Of a stretch of 64,000 nucleotides of DNA, positions 28,686 to 36,925 are shown one piece after another. The notes under the pieces were generated by a model. That model had not been told where the DNA came from, ran no database searches, and saw only the letters and a list, made by a program, of their open reading frames with translations. The translations under genes and the position numbers were made by a program. The stretch lies in assembly GCF_002434505.1 (NCBI RefSeq), contig NZ_DJKE01000012.1:570558-634557 (forward strand), given 5' to 3'. Source of the stretch: Brevundimonas sp. UBA6550. Lineage in GTDB: Bacteria > Pseudomonadota > Alphaproteobacteria > Caulobacterales > Caulobacteraceae. Each line of letters opens with the position of its first letter. Position 1 is the first letter of the stretch.

Positions 28686-28740
28686 TTCGATAGTCCCTCC
28701 CATAAGGCCCGTCCGACGCGGGCGGCTCGTCTTTTTTTCG

Positions 28741-30048
28741 TCAGGCTTTGTGCGCCGAGGCGGCAGGCGCCGCCAGGTCGTTATCCGCGTCGTTCAGGCC
28801 GCCTAGATCACCGCGCTCGCGCGCCCTTCGTCCATAGACCCATTCGAACATCGGCGAAGCCATCAGGGTGGTGATGATGGCCATCAGCACCAGGATCGAG
28901 AACAGGGCCGGACCGATGATGCCGCGCTGCAGGCCGATGTTGATGATAATCAGCTCCATCAGGCCGCGCGCATTCATCAGGGCGCCGATGCCCAGGGCCG
29001 TGGCGTTGTCCTGACCCGTCAGGCGGGCGGCGGCCCAGCAGGCGCCGCCCTTGGCCAGGATGGAGCCGATCAGGATGACGCCCGTCACCGCGACCAGCCC
29101 CAGATTGTCGACCAGGGTCAGCTGGGTGTTCAGGCCCGAGAAGGTGAAGAACATCGGCAGCAGCAACAGGACCACCAACGGCTCCAGTTGACGCCGCACG
29201 TCCTGGGCCAGCACGCCGCGCGGCATGACGACGCCCAGGATGAAGCCGCCGAAAACCGCGTGAACCCCGACCGCATCCATGGCCCAGGCGCTGGCCATGA
29301 ACAGGATCACGACGACGCCCAGCAGCGTCGGCCCCACCCGCCCCTCGCGCTCGGCGATCCGACCCAGGGGCGCCAGGAGCCTGGGGCTCAGGGTCAGCAT
29401 GAACAGGGCGAAGGCGCCGCCGCCGCAGATCGCCGCGATCGCCACCATCGGGCCGGCCCCGAAACTGGCCAGGACGACGGCCAGGACGCACCAGGCGCCC
29501 GCGTCGTCTATGGCGCCGGCCGCCAGCGACAGCGACCCCAGCCGGGTGCCGCTGAGCCCCCGCTCATGGATGATGCGCGCCAGCATGGGAAAGGCGGTGA
29601 TGGAGATGGCCGCGCCCATGAACAGCATGGCCTGCCATGTGGCGATGCCGTCGCCGAACAGACCCATGGAGACCAGCCAGGGCGCGATGGCGACGGCGGC
29701 CAGGAAGGGGGCGGCCATGCCGGCCAGGGAGACGGCCGCCGCGCTCTTGGCGTTGGCCTGGAAATGATCGCGCCGGAAGCCCAGGCCGACCAGGAACATG
29801 TAGAGGCCGACGCCCAACTGACCGCCGACGAACAGGATGGAGCGCGAGTCCTTGGGGAAAAGGGCCGCCTGCAGATCGGGCGACAGCAGGCCCAGCAACG
29901 ACGGCCCCAGGATGACGCCGGCGATCATTTCGCCCACCACCTGAGGCTGGCCCAGATAGCGTTTGGCCAGCCAGCCCACGATCCGGCAGGCGGCGACGAT
30001 GATCGCCATCTGCAGGAAGAAGGCGACGCTCAGCTCAGCATTCGTCAT
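28741..30048 (-). CDS. Cation:proton antiporter (CPA2 type)
   Basis: A 435-residue membrane protein with about twelve helices. GQPQVVGEMIAGVILGPSLL near residue 34 and the Asp-Asp pair in AGAIDDAGAW, the ion-binding signature of electrogenic Na+(K+)/H+ exchangers, place it in the CPA2 (Kef/NapA) family. The NAD-binding TrkA-N domain of Kef proteins is missing. It lies between the sugar porter and GH3 genes on the same strand, with only 27 bases to the GH3 stop. Confidence 0.9.
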   Translation of the reverse strand: MTNAELSVAFFLQMAIIVAACRIVGWLAKRYLGQPQVVGEMIAGVILGPSLLGLLSPDLQAALFPKDSRSILFVGGQLGVGLYMFLVGLGFRRDHFQANAKSAAAVSLAGMAAPFLAAVAIAPWLVSMGLFGDGIATWQAMLFMGAAISITAFPMLARIIHERGLSGTRLGSLSLAAGAIDDAGAWCVLAVVLASFGAGPMVAIAAICGGGAFALFMLTLSPRLLAPLGRIAEREGRVGPTLLGVVVILFMASAWAMDAVGVHAVFGGFILGVVMPRGVLAQDVRRQLEPLVVLLLLPMFFTFSGLNTQLTLVDNLGLVAVTGVILIGSILAKGGACWAAARLTGQDNATALGIGALMNARGLMELIIINIGLQRGIIGPALFSILVLMAIITTLMASPMFEWVYGRRARERGDLGGLNDADNDLAAPAASAHKA

Positions 30049-30075
30049 CGTCCAGCCCCCTCCCCCGAAGAGCCC

Positions 30076-32601
30076 TTAATGCGTCGTCGGGCAGACCGTA
30101 TCACCCTCATTGGAGGCCAGGCGGATATTTTCCACCGTCACCGCGAAGGCGCCATTGGAACGCAGGCCCCAGGGCTGTTCCACCGCCGCCAGATTGGCGC
30201 CGGCGTCGCGCAGGCACGACAGACGCACCTTGAGCGTCCGCCATTCGCCAAGGGGCGCAGCCTTGAACAGGCTGGTCAAGTCCACCTGTCCGTCGCCCAG
30301 CGCCAGTTGCACGGGGGCGACCGGGGCGGCGTCGACGCGATAGCGGAAGGCGATGGCCATCTCGCCGTTGGACTGACGGGTCAGGTCGACAGGCTGGGCC
30401 ACGATCATCGCCATGCCGCCGGCGGACGAGAAGGTCAGGGCGCGGGCCGATTCCTGGCCGGCGCCGTCGGTGGAGCGCACGGAGACGCCGCCGCGCGGAC
30501 TGGCGCCCGTCTTCTCGGCGCCCAGCCGGAAATCGCCGCCCGCGTCGCGCAGCATCAGCGACCAGGGGGCCACGAAGCGGCCGTCGACGAAATAGCGGTC
30601 CAGGCTGCCGCCCGCGCCGGCCACGCCGCTGTCCTCGGACAGGGCGCCGACGCGGGCGGGTCGGGCGTAGGTCAGGCCGTAGCCATAGGCGAACTGGGGA
30701 TCATAACCCGGCTGGCCCACGTTCAGCGGCTCGCCCTTAGCGGTCTTGGGCCAGCTGAAGGACAGGGCGCCGTGGAAGTCGTTGCGGGGCTTGCCGGCCT
30801 GATCGCCGATCAGCACGTCGGCGACGCCTGCGCCTTCCGTGCCCGGCAGCCAGGCGGCGACGAAGGCGTCCGACGCATTGATCTCCGGGTTGGTCCACAT
30901 CGGACGGCCCGACAGGAAGACCGAGACGGTCGGCACGCCCGCCGCCTTCAGACGCTTCAAAGTCTCCAGCGGTTCGGTCGGGACGAAGTCCAGCGTATCC
31001 ACGTCGCCCTGGAACTCGGCATAGGGGGTCTCGCCGAAGACGACGATGGCGACGTCGGGCTTCTGGGTGAAGGATCCGTCGGCGCTGAGGGTCGCCTGGC
31101 CGCCGCCCGCGGTCACGGCCTCGCGGATGCCGCTCCAGATCGATTGGCCGTTGGGGAAGTCGGCGTTGGTGTTGCCCGTGCCCTGCCACGTCAGGGTCCA
31201 GCCGCCCGAGGCCTGGCCGATGTCGTCGGCGTGGCCCGCGACCAGCACCCGCGCGCCCGACCGGATCGGCAGGACCGAGCCCTCGTTCTTCAGCAGCACC
31301 AGCGACTTGCGCACCGCCTCGCGGGCCAGGGCGCGGTGGGCGGGCGAGCCCAGCTCGTTCAGATGGCCCTCGACCGGGCGGCTGTCGTTGAACAGGCCGG
31401 TCTTGACCTTGACCCGCAGGATGCGGCGCACCGCCTCGTCCAGCCGGGCCATCGGGATCTCGCCCGACTTCACCTGGGCCAGGGTCGAGGCGTAGAGCGG
31501 CTTCCAGCTGTCGGGCGCCATGAACATGTCGATGCCGGCGTTGAAGGCCAGGGCGCAGCTTTCGTTCGAACAGCCGGGCAGTTGGCCATGCGCGTTCCAG
31601 TCCGACACCACAAAGCCGTCGAAGCCCAGCGGGCCGCGCAGCACGTCGGTCAAAATCGTTTCGTTGCCCGAATGTTTGACGCCGTTCCAGCTGGAGAAGC
31701 TGGCCATGATCGACAGCACGCCGGCGTCGATGGCCTGGGGATAGCCGGACAGGTGGGTGCGGATCATCTCCTGTTCGGAGCCGGCGTAGTCGCCCTGATC
31801 CTTGCCGCCCGTGGTGCCGCCGTCGGCCAGGAAGTGTTTGGCCGAGCCGGCGATGTGGCCGGCCGCCAGCGGATGGTCGGCCGACAGCGCGCCCTGCAGG
31901 CCCAGGGTCATCGGCCCGGCGTAGCTTTGCGCCACCTCGGGGTTCTCGGCATAGCCTTCGTAGGCGCGGCCCCAGCGGTCGTCGCGGGGCACGGCCAGGG
32001 TCGGGCCGAAGGTCCAGTCGGCGCCGGTCACCGCCACTTCCAGCGCGGTCGCTTCGCCGATACGGCGGATCAGGTCGGGATCGCGCGCGGCGCCCAGGCC
32101 GATATTGTGCGGAAAGATGGTGGCGCCGACGATGTTGTTGTGACCGTGCACGGCGTCGATGCCGTAGATCAGCGGCACCTTGGCGCCCGGCCGCTGGGCC
32201 GCCGCCGCGCGGAAGGCCCGGGCCAGTTCGACCCATTTGTCGGCCGAGGCGCGCTCGTCCCCGCCGGGCGAAGAGTTGCCGCCCGCCAGGATCGACCCCA
32301 GCGGATAGGTCAGCAGATCCTCGGGCTTGATCGAGCCGATGTCGGCCTGGATCGTCTGGCCGACCTTCTCCTCCAGCGTCATCCGGCTCATCAGTTCGGT
32401 GACGAAGGCCTCCGTCGCCCGATCCGTCATCGCCGCCGGCGACGCCGCACGCGGCCAAAGACCCGGATGCGCCCGCGCCGCATCCGTCACGATCGACGCC
32501 TGGGCCGTCATCGCCTGAACCGGAACAGAACGAGAGGGCATGGCGACCGCGCAGGCGCTCGACATTAGGGTGATCACCAAGGCGGTGGCGGTCTTTCGCA
32601 T
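30076..32601 (-). CDS. Glycoside hydrolase family 3 beta-glucosidase
   Basis: An 841-residue exported enzyme. The signal/lipobox-like start (MRKTATALVITLMSSACAVA) is followed by the (beta/alpha)8 domain with MTLEEKVGQTIQADIGSI, GIDAVHGHNNIVGATIFPHN, GSAKHFLADGGT and the nucleophile Asp in GFVVSDWNAHG. Then comes the alpha/beta sandwich (KSLVLLKNEGSVLPI) and a C-terminal beta-sandwich of about 190 residues like the carbohydrate-binding region of ExoP-type exo-glucosidases. It should free glucose from cello- or other beta-gluco-oligosaccharides. A perfect LacI-type palindrome lies about 115 bases upstream. Confidence 0.93.
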   Translation of the reverse strand: MRKTATALVITLMSSACAVAMPSRSVPVQAMTAQASIVTDAARAHPGLWPRAASPAAMTDRATEAFVTELMSRMTLEEKVGQTIQADIGSIKPEDLLTYPLGSILAGGNSSPGGDERASADKWVELARAFRAAAAQRPGAKVPLIYGIDAVHGHNNIVGATIFPHNIGLGAARDPDLIRRIGEATALEVAVTGADWTFGPTLAVPRDDRWGRAYEGYAENPEVAQSYAGPMTLGLQGALSADHPLAAGHIAGSAKHFLADGGTTGGKDQGDYAGSEQEMIRTHLSGYPQAIDAGVLSIMASFSSWNGVKHSGNETILTDVLRGPLGFDGFVVSDWNAHGQLPGCSNESCALAFNAGIDMFMAPDSWKPLYASTLAQVKSGEIPMARLDEAVRRILRVKVKTGLFNDSRPVEGHLNELGSPAHRALAREAVRKSLVLLKNEGSVLPIRSGARVLVAGHADDIGQASGGWTLTWQGTGNTNADFPNGQSIWSGIREAVTAGGGQATLSADGSFTQKPDVAIVVFGETPYAEFQGDVDTLDFVPTEPLETLKRLKAAGVPTVSVFLSGRPMWTNPEINASDAFVAAWLPGTEGAGVADVLIGDQAGKPRNDFHGALSFSWPKTAKGEPLNVGQPGYDPQFAYGYGLTYARPARVGALSEDSGVAGAGGSLDRYFVDGRFVAPWSLMLRDAGGDFRLGAEKTGASPRGGVSVRSTDGAGQESARALTFSSAGGMAMIVAQPVDLTRQSNGEMAIAFRYRVDAAPVAPVQLALGDGQVDLTSLFKAAPLGEWRTLKVRLSCLRDAGANLAAVEQPWGLRSNGAFAVTVENIRLASNEGDTVCPTTH

Positions 32602-32715
32602 GGACGAGGCCCGATCCTTACGGCCCTCGCGCCGCCCAAGCCAACCCCGGCGGCGCGCGTTCAGGCCAATGCTGACGTCCGACAAACAATGGACGATCCG
32701 ACTGTGCCAAACCAA

Positions 32716-32729
32716 TGACAGCGCTGTCA
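32716..32729. promoter_or_regulatory. LacI-type operator upstream of GH3
   Basis: TGACAGCGCTGTCA is a perfect 14-base palindrome between the LacI gene stop and the GH3 start. Close matches precede the GH9 gene (25247) and the TBDR gene (40111). Confidence 0.75.
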
Positions 32730-32751
32730 AGAAAAAGGCTGGCCGATGGCG

Positions 32752-33804
32752 TCAGCGTGGGCGCTCCGCCGTGGATTGGCGGGCGATCAGGTCGTGAGCG
32801 ACGATGACCCGGGCGTTCGGGTCGCCCGCCAGAAGGCGACGCAGCGGGGGGATCAGCCGTTGGGCGGCGGCGGCGGCCATCTCCGCCACCGGCTGGCGGA
32901 TGGTGGTCAGATCGGGGGTGCTGAACCCCGCGCCCGGCGAATCGTCGAAGCCTGCGACGGACAGGTCGGCCGGAACCGACAGGCCCAGACGCGCCGCGCC
33001 ATGCAGCACCCCCAGGGCGGTGTCGTCGTTGCTGGCGAAGACGGCTGTGATCTCGGGCGCGGCCTCGTGCAGCCGCTCCATGGCCACGGTTCCCGACCTG
33101 AAGGTGAAGTCGCCCTCCACCACCCAGTTCGCCTGAACCTCCAGCCCGGCCTCGGCCATGGCGTCGCGATAGCCGGCCAGACGACGGCGACTGGCGCCAT
33201 AGGCGATGGGCCCGGTGACGAAACCGATCCTGTCGTGACCCAGGGCGATCAGATGGGCGGTCATCTCGCGCGCCGCGCGCCGCTCGTCCATCTCGACGCA
33301 ATAGCCCCGGTCGAAGGCGGCCTCCGGCCCGATCCGGGCGTAGGGGGTGCCGGCGGCGTCCAGCACATCCATGACCATGGCGTTGTCGGAATTGGGCGGG
33401 GTCAGGATGACGCCCTCGGGCCGGATCGAGTTCAGCAGGGCCATCAGATCCCGCTCCAGGTCCGCCGAGTTGTGATCGACCAGTTCGACCATCAGGTGAT
33501 AATCGACCTGACGCGCCTCCATCAGGGCGCCGAACTCCAGACGGCCCAGATAGTCGCTGCCCCGGCCGCTCTTCCAGTGTTCGATGGTCAGGTCGGCGTC
33601 GACCAGCACGGCGATCAGGGACGAGGAGGCCCCCGCCAGGCTGCGCGCCGACAGACTGCGCCGATAGCCGAGAGACGTGGCGGCCTCCTCGACCTTGGCG
33701 CGCAGCGAGGGGCTGACATTGGGCTCGTTGTTCAGAACGCGCGACACAGACTTGATGGAGACGCCGGCCCTGGCCGCCACGTCATAGATCGTCACCGTCG
33801 CCAA
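32752..33804 (-). CDS. LacI-family transcriptional repressor
   Basis: About 350 residues. The N-terminal HTH and hinge helix read TIYDVAARAGVSIKSVSRVL followed by NNEPNVSPSLRAKVEEAATS, then a periplasmic-binding-like sensor domain with RIGFVTGPIAYGASRRRLAG and VFASNDDTALGVLHGAARLG. The start is best placed at TTG 33804, giving MATVTIYDVAARAG, with GGGGGCGG just upstream; ATGs at 33846 and 33909 add non-conserved residues. Divergent from the halogenase gene and adjacent to GH3. Likely binds the TGACAnCGnTGTCA sites and responds to a gluco-oligosaccharide. Confidence 0.9.
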   Translation of the reverse strand: MATVTIYDVAARAGVSIKSVSRVLNNEPNVSPSLRAKVEEAATSLGYRRSLSARSLAGASSSLIAVLVDADLTIEHWKSGRGSDYLGRLEFGALMEARQVDYHLMVELVDHNSADLERDLMALLNSIRPEGVILTPPNSDNAMVMDVLDAAGTPYARIGPEAAFDRGYCVEMDERRAAREMTAHLIALGHDRIGFVTGPIAYGASRRRLAGYRDAMAEAGLEVQANWVVEGDFTFRSGTVAMERLHEAAPEITAVFASNDDTALGVLHGAARLGLSVPADLSVAGFDDSPGAGFSTPDLTTIRQPVAEMAAAAAQRLIPPLRRLLAGDPNARVIVAHDLIARQSTAERPR

Positions 33805-33894
33805 ATTCCGCCCCCGAACACCATCCGCTGCAATCGTTCTTAGCATCTGAGACGGGAATAGCGATGTCGCGCGAGCGCATATTCTTCGCCGATT

Positions 33895-33908
33895 GTCCTG
33901 CGCTGTCA
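33895..33908. promoter_or_regulatory. Possible degenerate LacI operator (autoregulation)
   Basis: GTCCTGCGCTGTCA keeps an intact right half of TGACAGCGCTGTCA (10 of 14 bases match). It lies in the divergent gap between lacI and the halogenase gene, where an autoregulatory site would be expected. Confidence 0.35.
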
Positions 33909-33937
33909 TGGGCCGGTTTCATCTGATACGAAGCCGC

Positions 33938-35464
33938 ATGGACACGATCGAAGATCAGGGCTCGATTAAACGGGTCGTCATTCTCGGCGGCGGCACGGCG
34001 GGATGGATGACCGCCGCCGCCCTGTCGCATCGGCTGGCGGGGCGCGGCGTCGAGATCGAACTGATCGAATCCGACGCCATCGGCATCGTCGGCGTGGGCG
34101 AGGCCACCCTGCCCCACATCCGCGCCTTCAACACCGCCATGGGCATCGACGAACAGGCCCTGATCGACCGCACCCAGGCGACGTTCAAACTGGGCATCCA
34201 GTTCGTCGACTGGGGCCGGCCGGGCGACGCCTACATCCACCCCTTCGGCGCCTATGGCGAGCCGTTCGAGGGGATCGACTTCCACCAGGTCTGGGCCGCG
34301 CGCCGGGCGGGCGGCGACGTAACGCCGCTGGACGACTACAGCTATCCGGTGCGGGCGGCGGAGGCCTGCCGGTTCCAGCGGCCGACGTCGGACGCCGGTT
34401 CGCCCCTGTCCACCTTCTCCTACGCCTTCCAGTTCGACGCCAGCCTCTACGCCGCCTTCCTGCGGGAGGTGTCGTGCGGGCGCGGCGTGGTCCGCACCGA
34501 GGGCAAGGTGGTCGAGCACCATCTGGACGCCGAGACCGGCCATGTCGCGGCCCTGACGCTGGAAGGCGGACGGCGCATCGAAGGCGACCTGTTCGTCGAC
34601 TGTTCGGGCTTTCGCGGGCGGCTGATCGCCCAGGCGCTGGACACGGGTTTCGAGGACTGGAGCCATTGGCTGCCCTGCGACAGCGCCTTCGCCGTGCCGT
34701 GCCAGACGGCGGCGCCGGTCGGCCCCTATACGCGCGCGACGGCCCGTCAGGCCGGCTGGCAATGGCGGATCCCGCTTCAGCACAGGACCGGCAACGGACT
34801 GGTCTTCCCCTCGGCCCATCTTTCGGATGAGGCGGCGCAACGGACCCTGATGTCCAATCTGGAGGGGCCGGCGCTGGCGGAGCCGCGTCGGCTGTCGTTC
34901 CGCACCGGGCGGCGGCGCAGACTGTGGGACCGCAACGTCGTCGCCATCGGCCTGTCGGGCGGGTTCCTGGAGCCGCTGGAATCGACCAGCATCTATCTGA
35001 TCCAACTGGGCGTCACGACCCTGCTCGACCTGTTCCCCGATCAGGCGGGGATGGCGGACGACGCGCGCGAATACAATGAGATCATGGCGCTGGAATTCGA
35101 CCGCATCCGCGACTTCCTGGTCCTGCACTATGTCGCGAACCAGCGCGACGAGCCGTTCTGGCGCGAAATGCGAGAGATGGCCTGGCCGGACAGTTTGTCG
35201 GCCAAGGTCGAGGCCTTCGTCTCGCGCGGCCTGCTGCCCGACTGTGACGTTGGGGTGTTTCATCCGCCCAGCTGGCTGGCCGTGCTGATCGGCCAGAACA
35301 TCGTGCCGCAGGGCTGGGACCCGCGCGTGGATCGCCTGGATGCTGGCAGGCTTTCCGCAAAGCTTGGCGGACTGCGCGACGCGGTTCGGGACGCGGTGGA
35401 CGGGACGCCGGATCATATGAGCTTCATTCGGGCCAAGGGTCGGCCCATGCGGGGGGCGGTCTGA
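33938..35464 (+). CDS. Flavin-dependent tryptophan halogenase-like protein
   Basis: A 508-residue protein with the FAD motif RVVILGGGTAGWMTAAAL (GGGTAGW at 17-23), the catalytic Lys84 (TQATFKLGIQF), the family-specific GWQWRIPLQHR and the late GGFLEPLESTSIYLIQ. Flavin-dependent halogenases make HOCl from FADH2, O2 and chloride and pass it along a tunnel to the Lys. The chloride-site motif reads ESTS, not the ESTG of PrnA-type enzymes. Such genes are common beside TBDRs in Caulobacterales and sphingomonads, where the true substrate is unknown. Start ATG 33938; the stop overlaps the next gene (TGATG). Confidence 0.87.
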   Translation: MDTIEDQGSIKRVVILGGGTAGWMTAAALSHRLAGRGVEIELIESDAIGIVGVGEATLPHIRAFNTAMGIDEQALIDRTQATFKLGIQFVDWGRPGDAYIHPFGAYGEPFEGIDFHQVWAARRAGGDVTPLDDYSYPVRAAEACRFQRPTSDAGSPLSTFSYAFQFDASLYAAFLREVSCGRGVVRTEGKVVEHHLDAETGHVAALTLEGGRRIEGDLFVDCSGFRGRLIAQALDTGFEDWSHWLPCDSAFAVPCQTAAPVGPYTRATARQAGWQWRIPLQHRTGNGLVFPSAHLSDEAAQRTLMSNLEGPALAEPRRLSFRTGRRRRLWDRNVVAIGLSGGFLEPLESTSIYLIQLGVTTLLDLFPDQAGMADDAREYNEIMALEFDRIRDFLVLHYVANQRDEPFWREMREMAWPDSLSAKVEAFVSRGLLPDCDVGVFHPPSWLAVLIGQNIVPQGWDPRVDRLDAGRLSAKLGGLRDAVRDAVDGTPDHMSFIRAKGRPMRGAV

Positions 35465-36864
35465 TGGCGACGAAGACCTGGCGGGTTCAGGGCGACGGGC
35501 CGGCGGCCTGGGCGGCGGCGGCCCTGCTGGCCCGCGCCCTGCCGGACGGCCATGCGGTGACGGTCGAGGCGGGACCAGAACCGGAGGCCCGGGATCTGCA
35601 GCCCGTTCTGGTCGAGCCGGACGGGCTGCTCCTGCAGTTGGCGGACGGCGGCGACGACCTGATGGTCCAGGCCCAAGGCGGCTTCTGCCTGGGCGTGGTG
35701 CTGCGCGCTTGGTGCGGGGGGCGCGATGTGGCGGTGGTCGAGCAGGAGCCCTTGCCCGCCATCGACGGCGTCGCCGTTCAGGACGTGGTGCTGCGCGCCG
35801 CGCAACGGTCGCCGGGCGGGCATGGCTATGCCGCCCTGCTGGAGCCGCTTCGGTTTCAGGCGCGGGTCATGTCGGCGGGCAAATACGCCCACCCCAGCCC
35901 CGACCGGCAGTCGCCGCGTTCGCTGCTGAGACCCCGGCTGCTGCTGGACCGCGCGGTCCTGACGGCGCGTTTGAAAGCGGCGGCCCTGCGCGACGGCGCC
36001 CGGTCTGTTGCGGCAGGCGAGCCGGAGGGATCGACGCCCTTCATGACCCTCGACACGCGCGCCGCCGTCTTCCGGGGCGACGACGACTGGCGCGACCGGC
36101 TGGGCCATGATCGCCGTCTGGCCGTCCGCTATCGCGGCGACGACCAACCGCCCCATGTCGCCGTGCGGGCGTTGGCCGAAGGTCTGCTGACCCTGACGCC
36201 GCTGCGCGGCGCCGGCGTGGCCAGCCTCTGCTACGCCGAACGACAGACATCGCCGGATCAGGCGAGGCGAGCTTTGATGGCCGTCCTTGGCGATGTCGAG
36301 ATCGTCAGCCAATCCGATGCCGCCGCCGGCCCCGGCTTCCTTCGGACGCCCTGGGCGGGCGACCGACTGGCGCTGGGGCCGGCGGCCGCCCGCTTCGGCC
36401 CTGCCCTGGGGCTGGACGACATCGTTCTCGGTCAGCAGTTGAAGACGCTGGCCGCCTGTCTGCCCGGCGCGCCGGACCAGACCCCGGCCTGCGCCGCAGC
36501 CTATACGACGGCGACCGTCAGAGATCTCGGCCATCGCGCCGACCGGCTGCACCTGATCCTGCGGCACGGTCCGCGAGGTGCGGCGATGGCGCCGTTCGGG
36601 CCGGATCTGGAACGGCGGGTTCGTCAGTTCGTGTCGCGCAACGGCGCGGTCCTGCTGGACGGCGATCCCTATGACGCCCAGCACTGGGCCATGCTGATGG
36701 CGGGCCTGGGCCTGACGCCCCGCCGCCATGACGTCCAGGCCGACCGGCTGGACCTGTCGGCCGCCCTCGGCGCGCTGGGACGCATGGTCATGGCCTTCGA
36801 CCAGACGCTGGCGGCCCTGCCGACGCACGATACCGTCATGGCCGAGCTGCACGCCGCCGGCTGA
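35464..36864 (+). CDS. Degenerate halogenase-like protein
   Basis: A 466-residue protein translationally coupled to the halogenase before it. It aligns in outline with that family but key motifs are lost: the FAD loop is VQGDGPAAWAAAALLARALP, not GGGTAGW; no ATFKLGI lysine or GWxWxIP motif is seen; and the ESTS segment is replaced by LALGPAAARFGPALGLDDIV. The C-terminal VRQFVSRNGAVLLDGDPYDA and GLGLTPRRHDVQADRLDL still resemble the family end. It probably cannot bind FAD normally and may be a structural partner of the active enzyme. Reading frame is intact, so it is under selection, not a plain pseudogene. Confidence 0.65.
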   Translation: MATKTWRVQGDGPAAWAAAALLARALPDGHAVTVEAGPEPEARDLQPVLVEPDGLLLQLADGGDDLMVQAQGGFCLGVVLRAWCGGRDVAVVEQEPLPAIDGVAVQDVVLRAAQRSPGGHGYAALLEPLRFQARVMSAGKYAHPSPDRQSPRSLLRPRLLLDRAVLTARLKAAALRDGARSVAAGEPEGSTPFMTLDTRAAVFRGDDDWRDRLGHDRRLAVRYRGDDQPPHVAVRALAEGLLTLTPLRGAGVASLCYAERQTSPDQARRALMAVLGDVEIVSQSDAAAGPGFLRTPWAGDRLALGPAAARFGPALGLDDIVLGQQLKTLAACLPGAPDQTPACAAAYTTATVRDLGHRADRLHLILRHGPRGAAMAPFGPDLERRVRQFVSRNGAVLLDGDPYDAQHWAMLMAGLGLTPRRHDVQADRLDLSAALGALGRMVMAFDQTLAALPTHDTVMAELHAAG

Positions 36865-36868
36865 TCCA

Positions 36869-36902
36869 TAAAAAAGGGGCGTCGATCGGTGATCGACGCC
36901 CC
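36869..36902. terminator. Bidirectional terminator between halogenase-like gene and TBDR
   Basis: A 12-base perfect stem (GGGGCGTCGATC at 36876-36887, GATCGACGCCCC at 36891-36902) with a 3-base loop, preceded by AAAAAA, which is a T-run for the minus-strand TBDR transcript. Confidence 0.88.
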
Positions 36903-36925
36903 AGGCCTTCGGCTCAGAGAAGGTC

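Noticed and set aside
28712..28740. GC stem followed by TTTTTTT before the sugar porter gene
   Set aside because: The T-run faces the plus strand, where no gene ends; on the minus strand it precedes the stem, so it is not a terminator for the antiporter gene or the porter.
29188..32568. 1126-residue open frame opposite the antiporter and GH3 genes
   Set aside because: Low-complexity antisense frame; both opposite-strand genes have strong family motifs.
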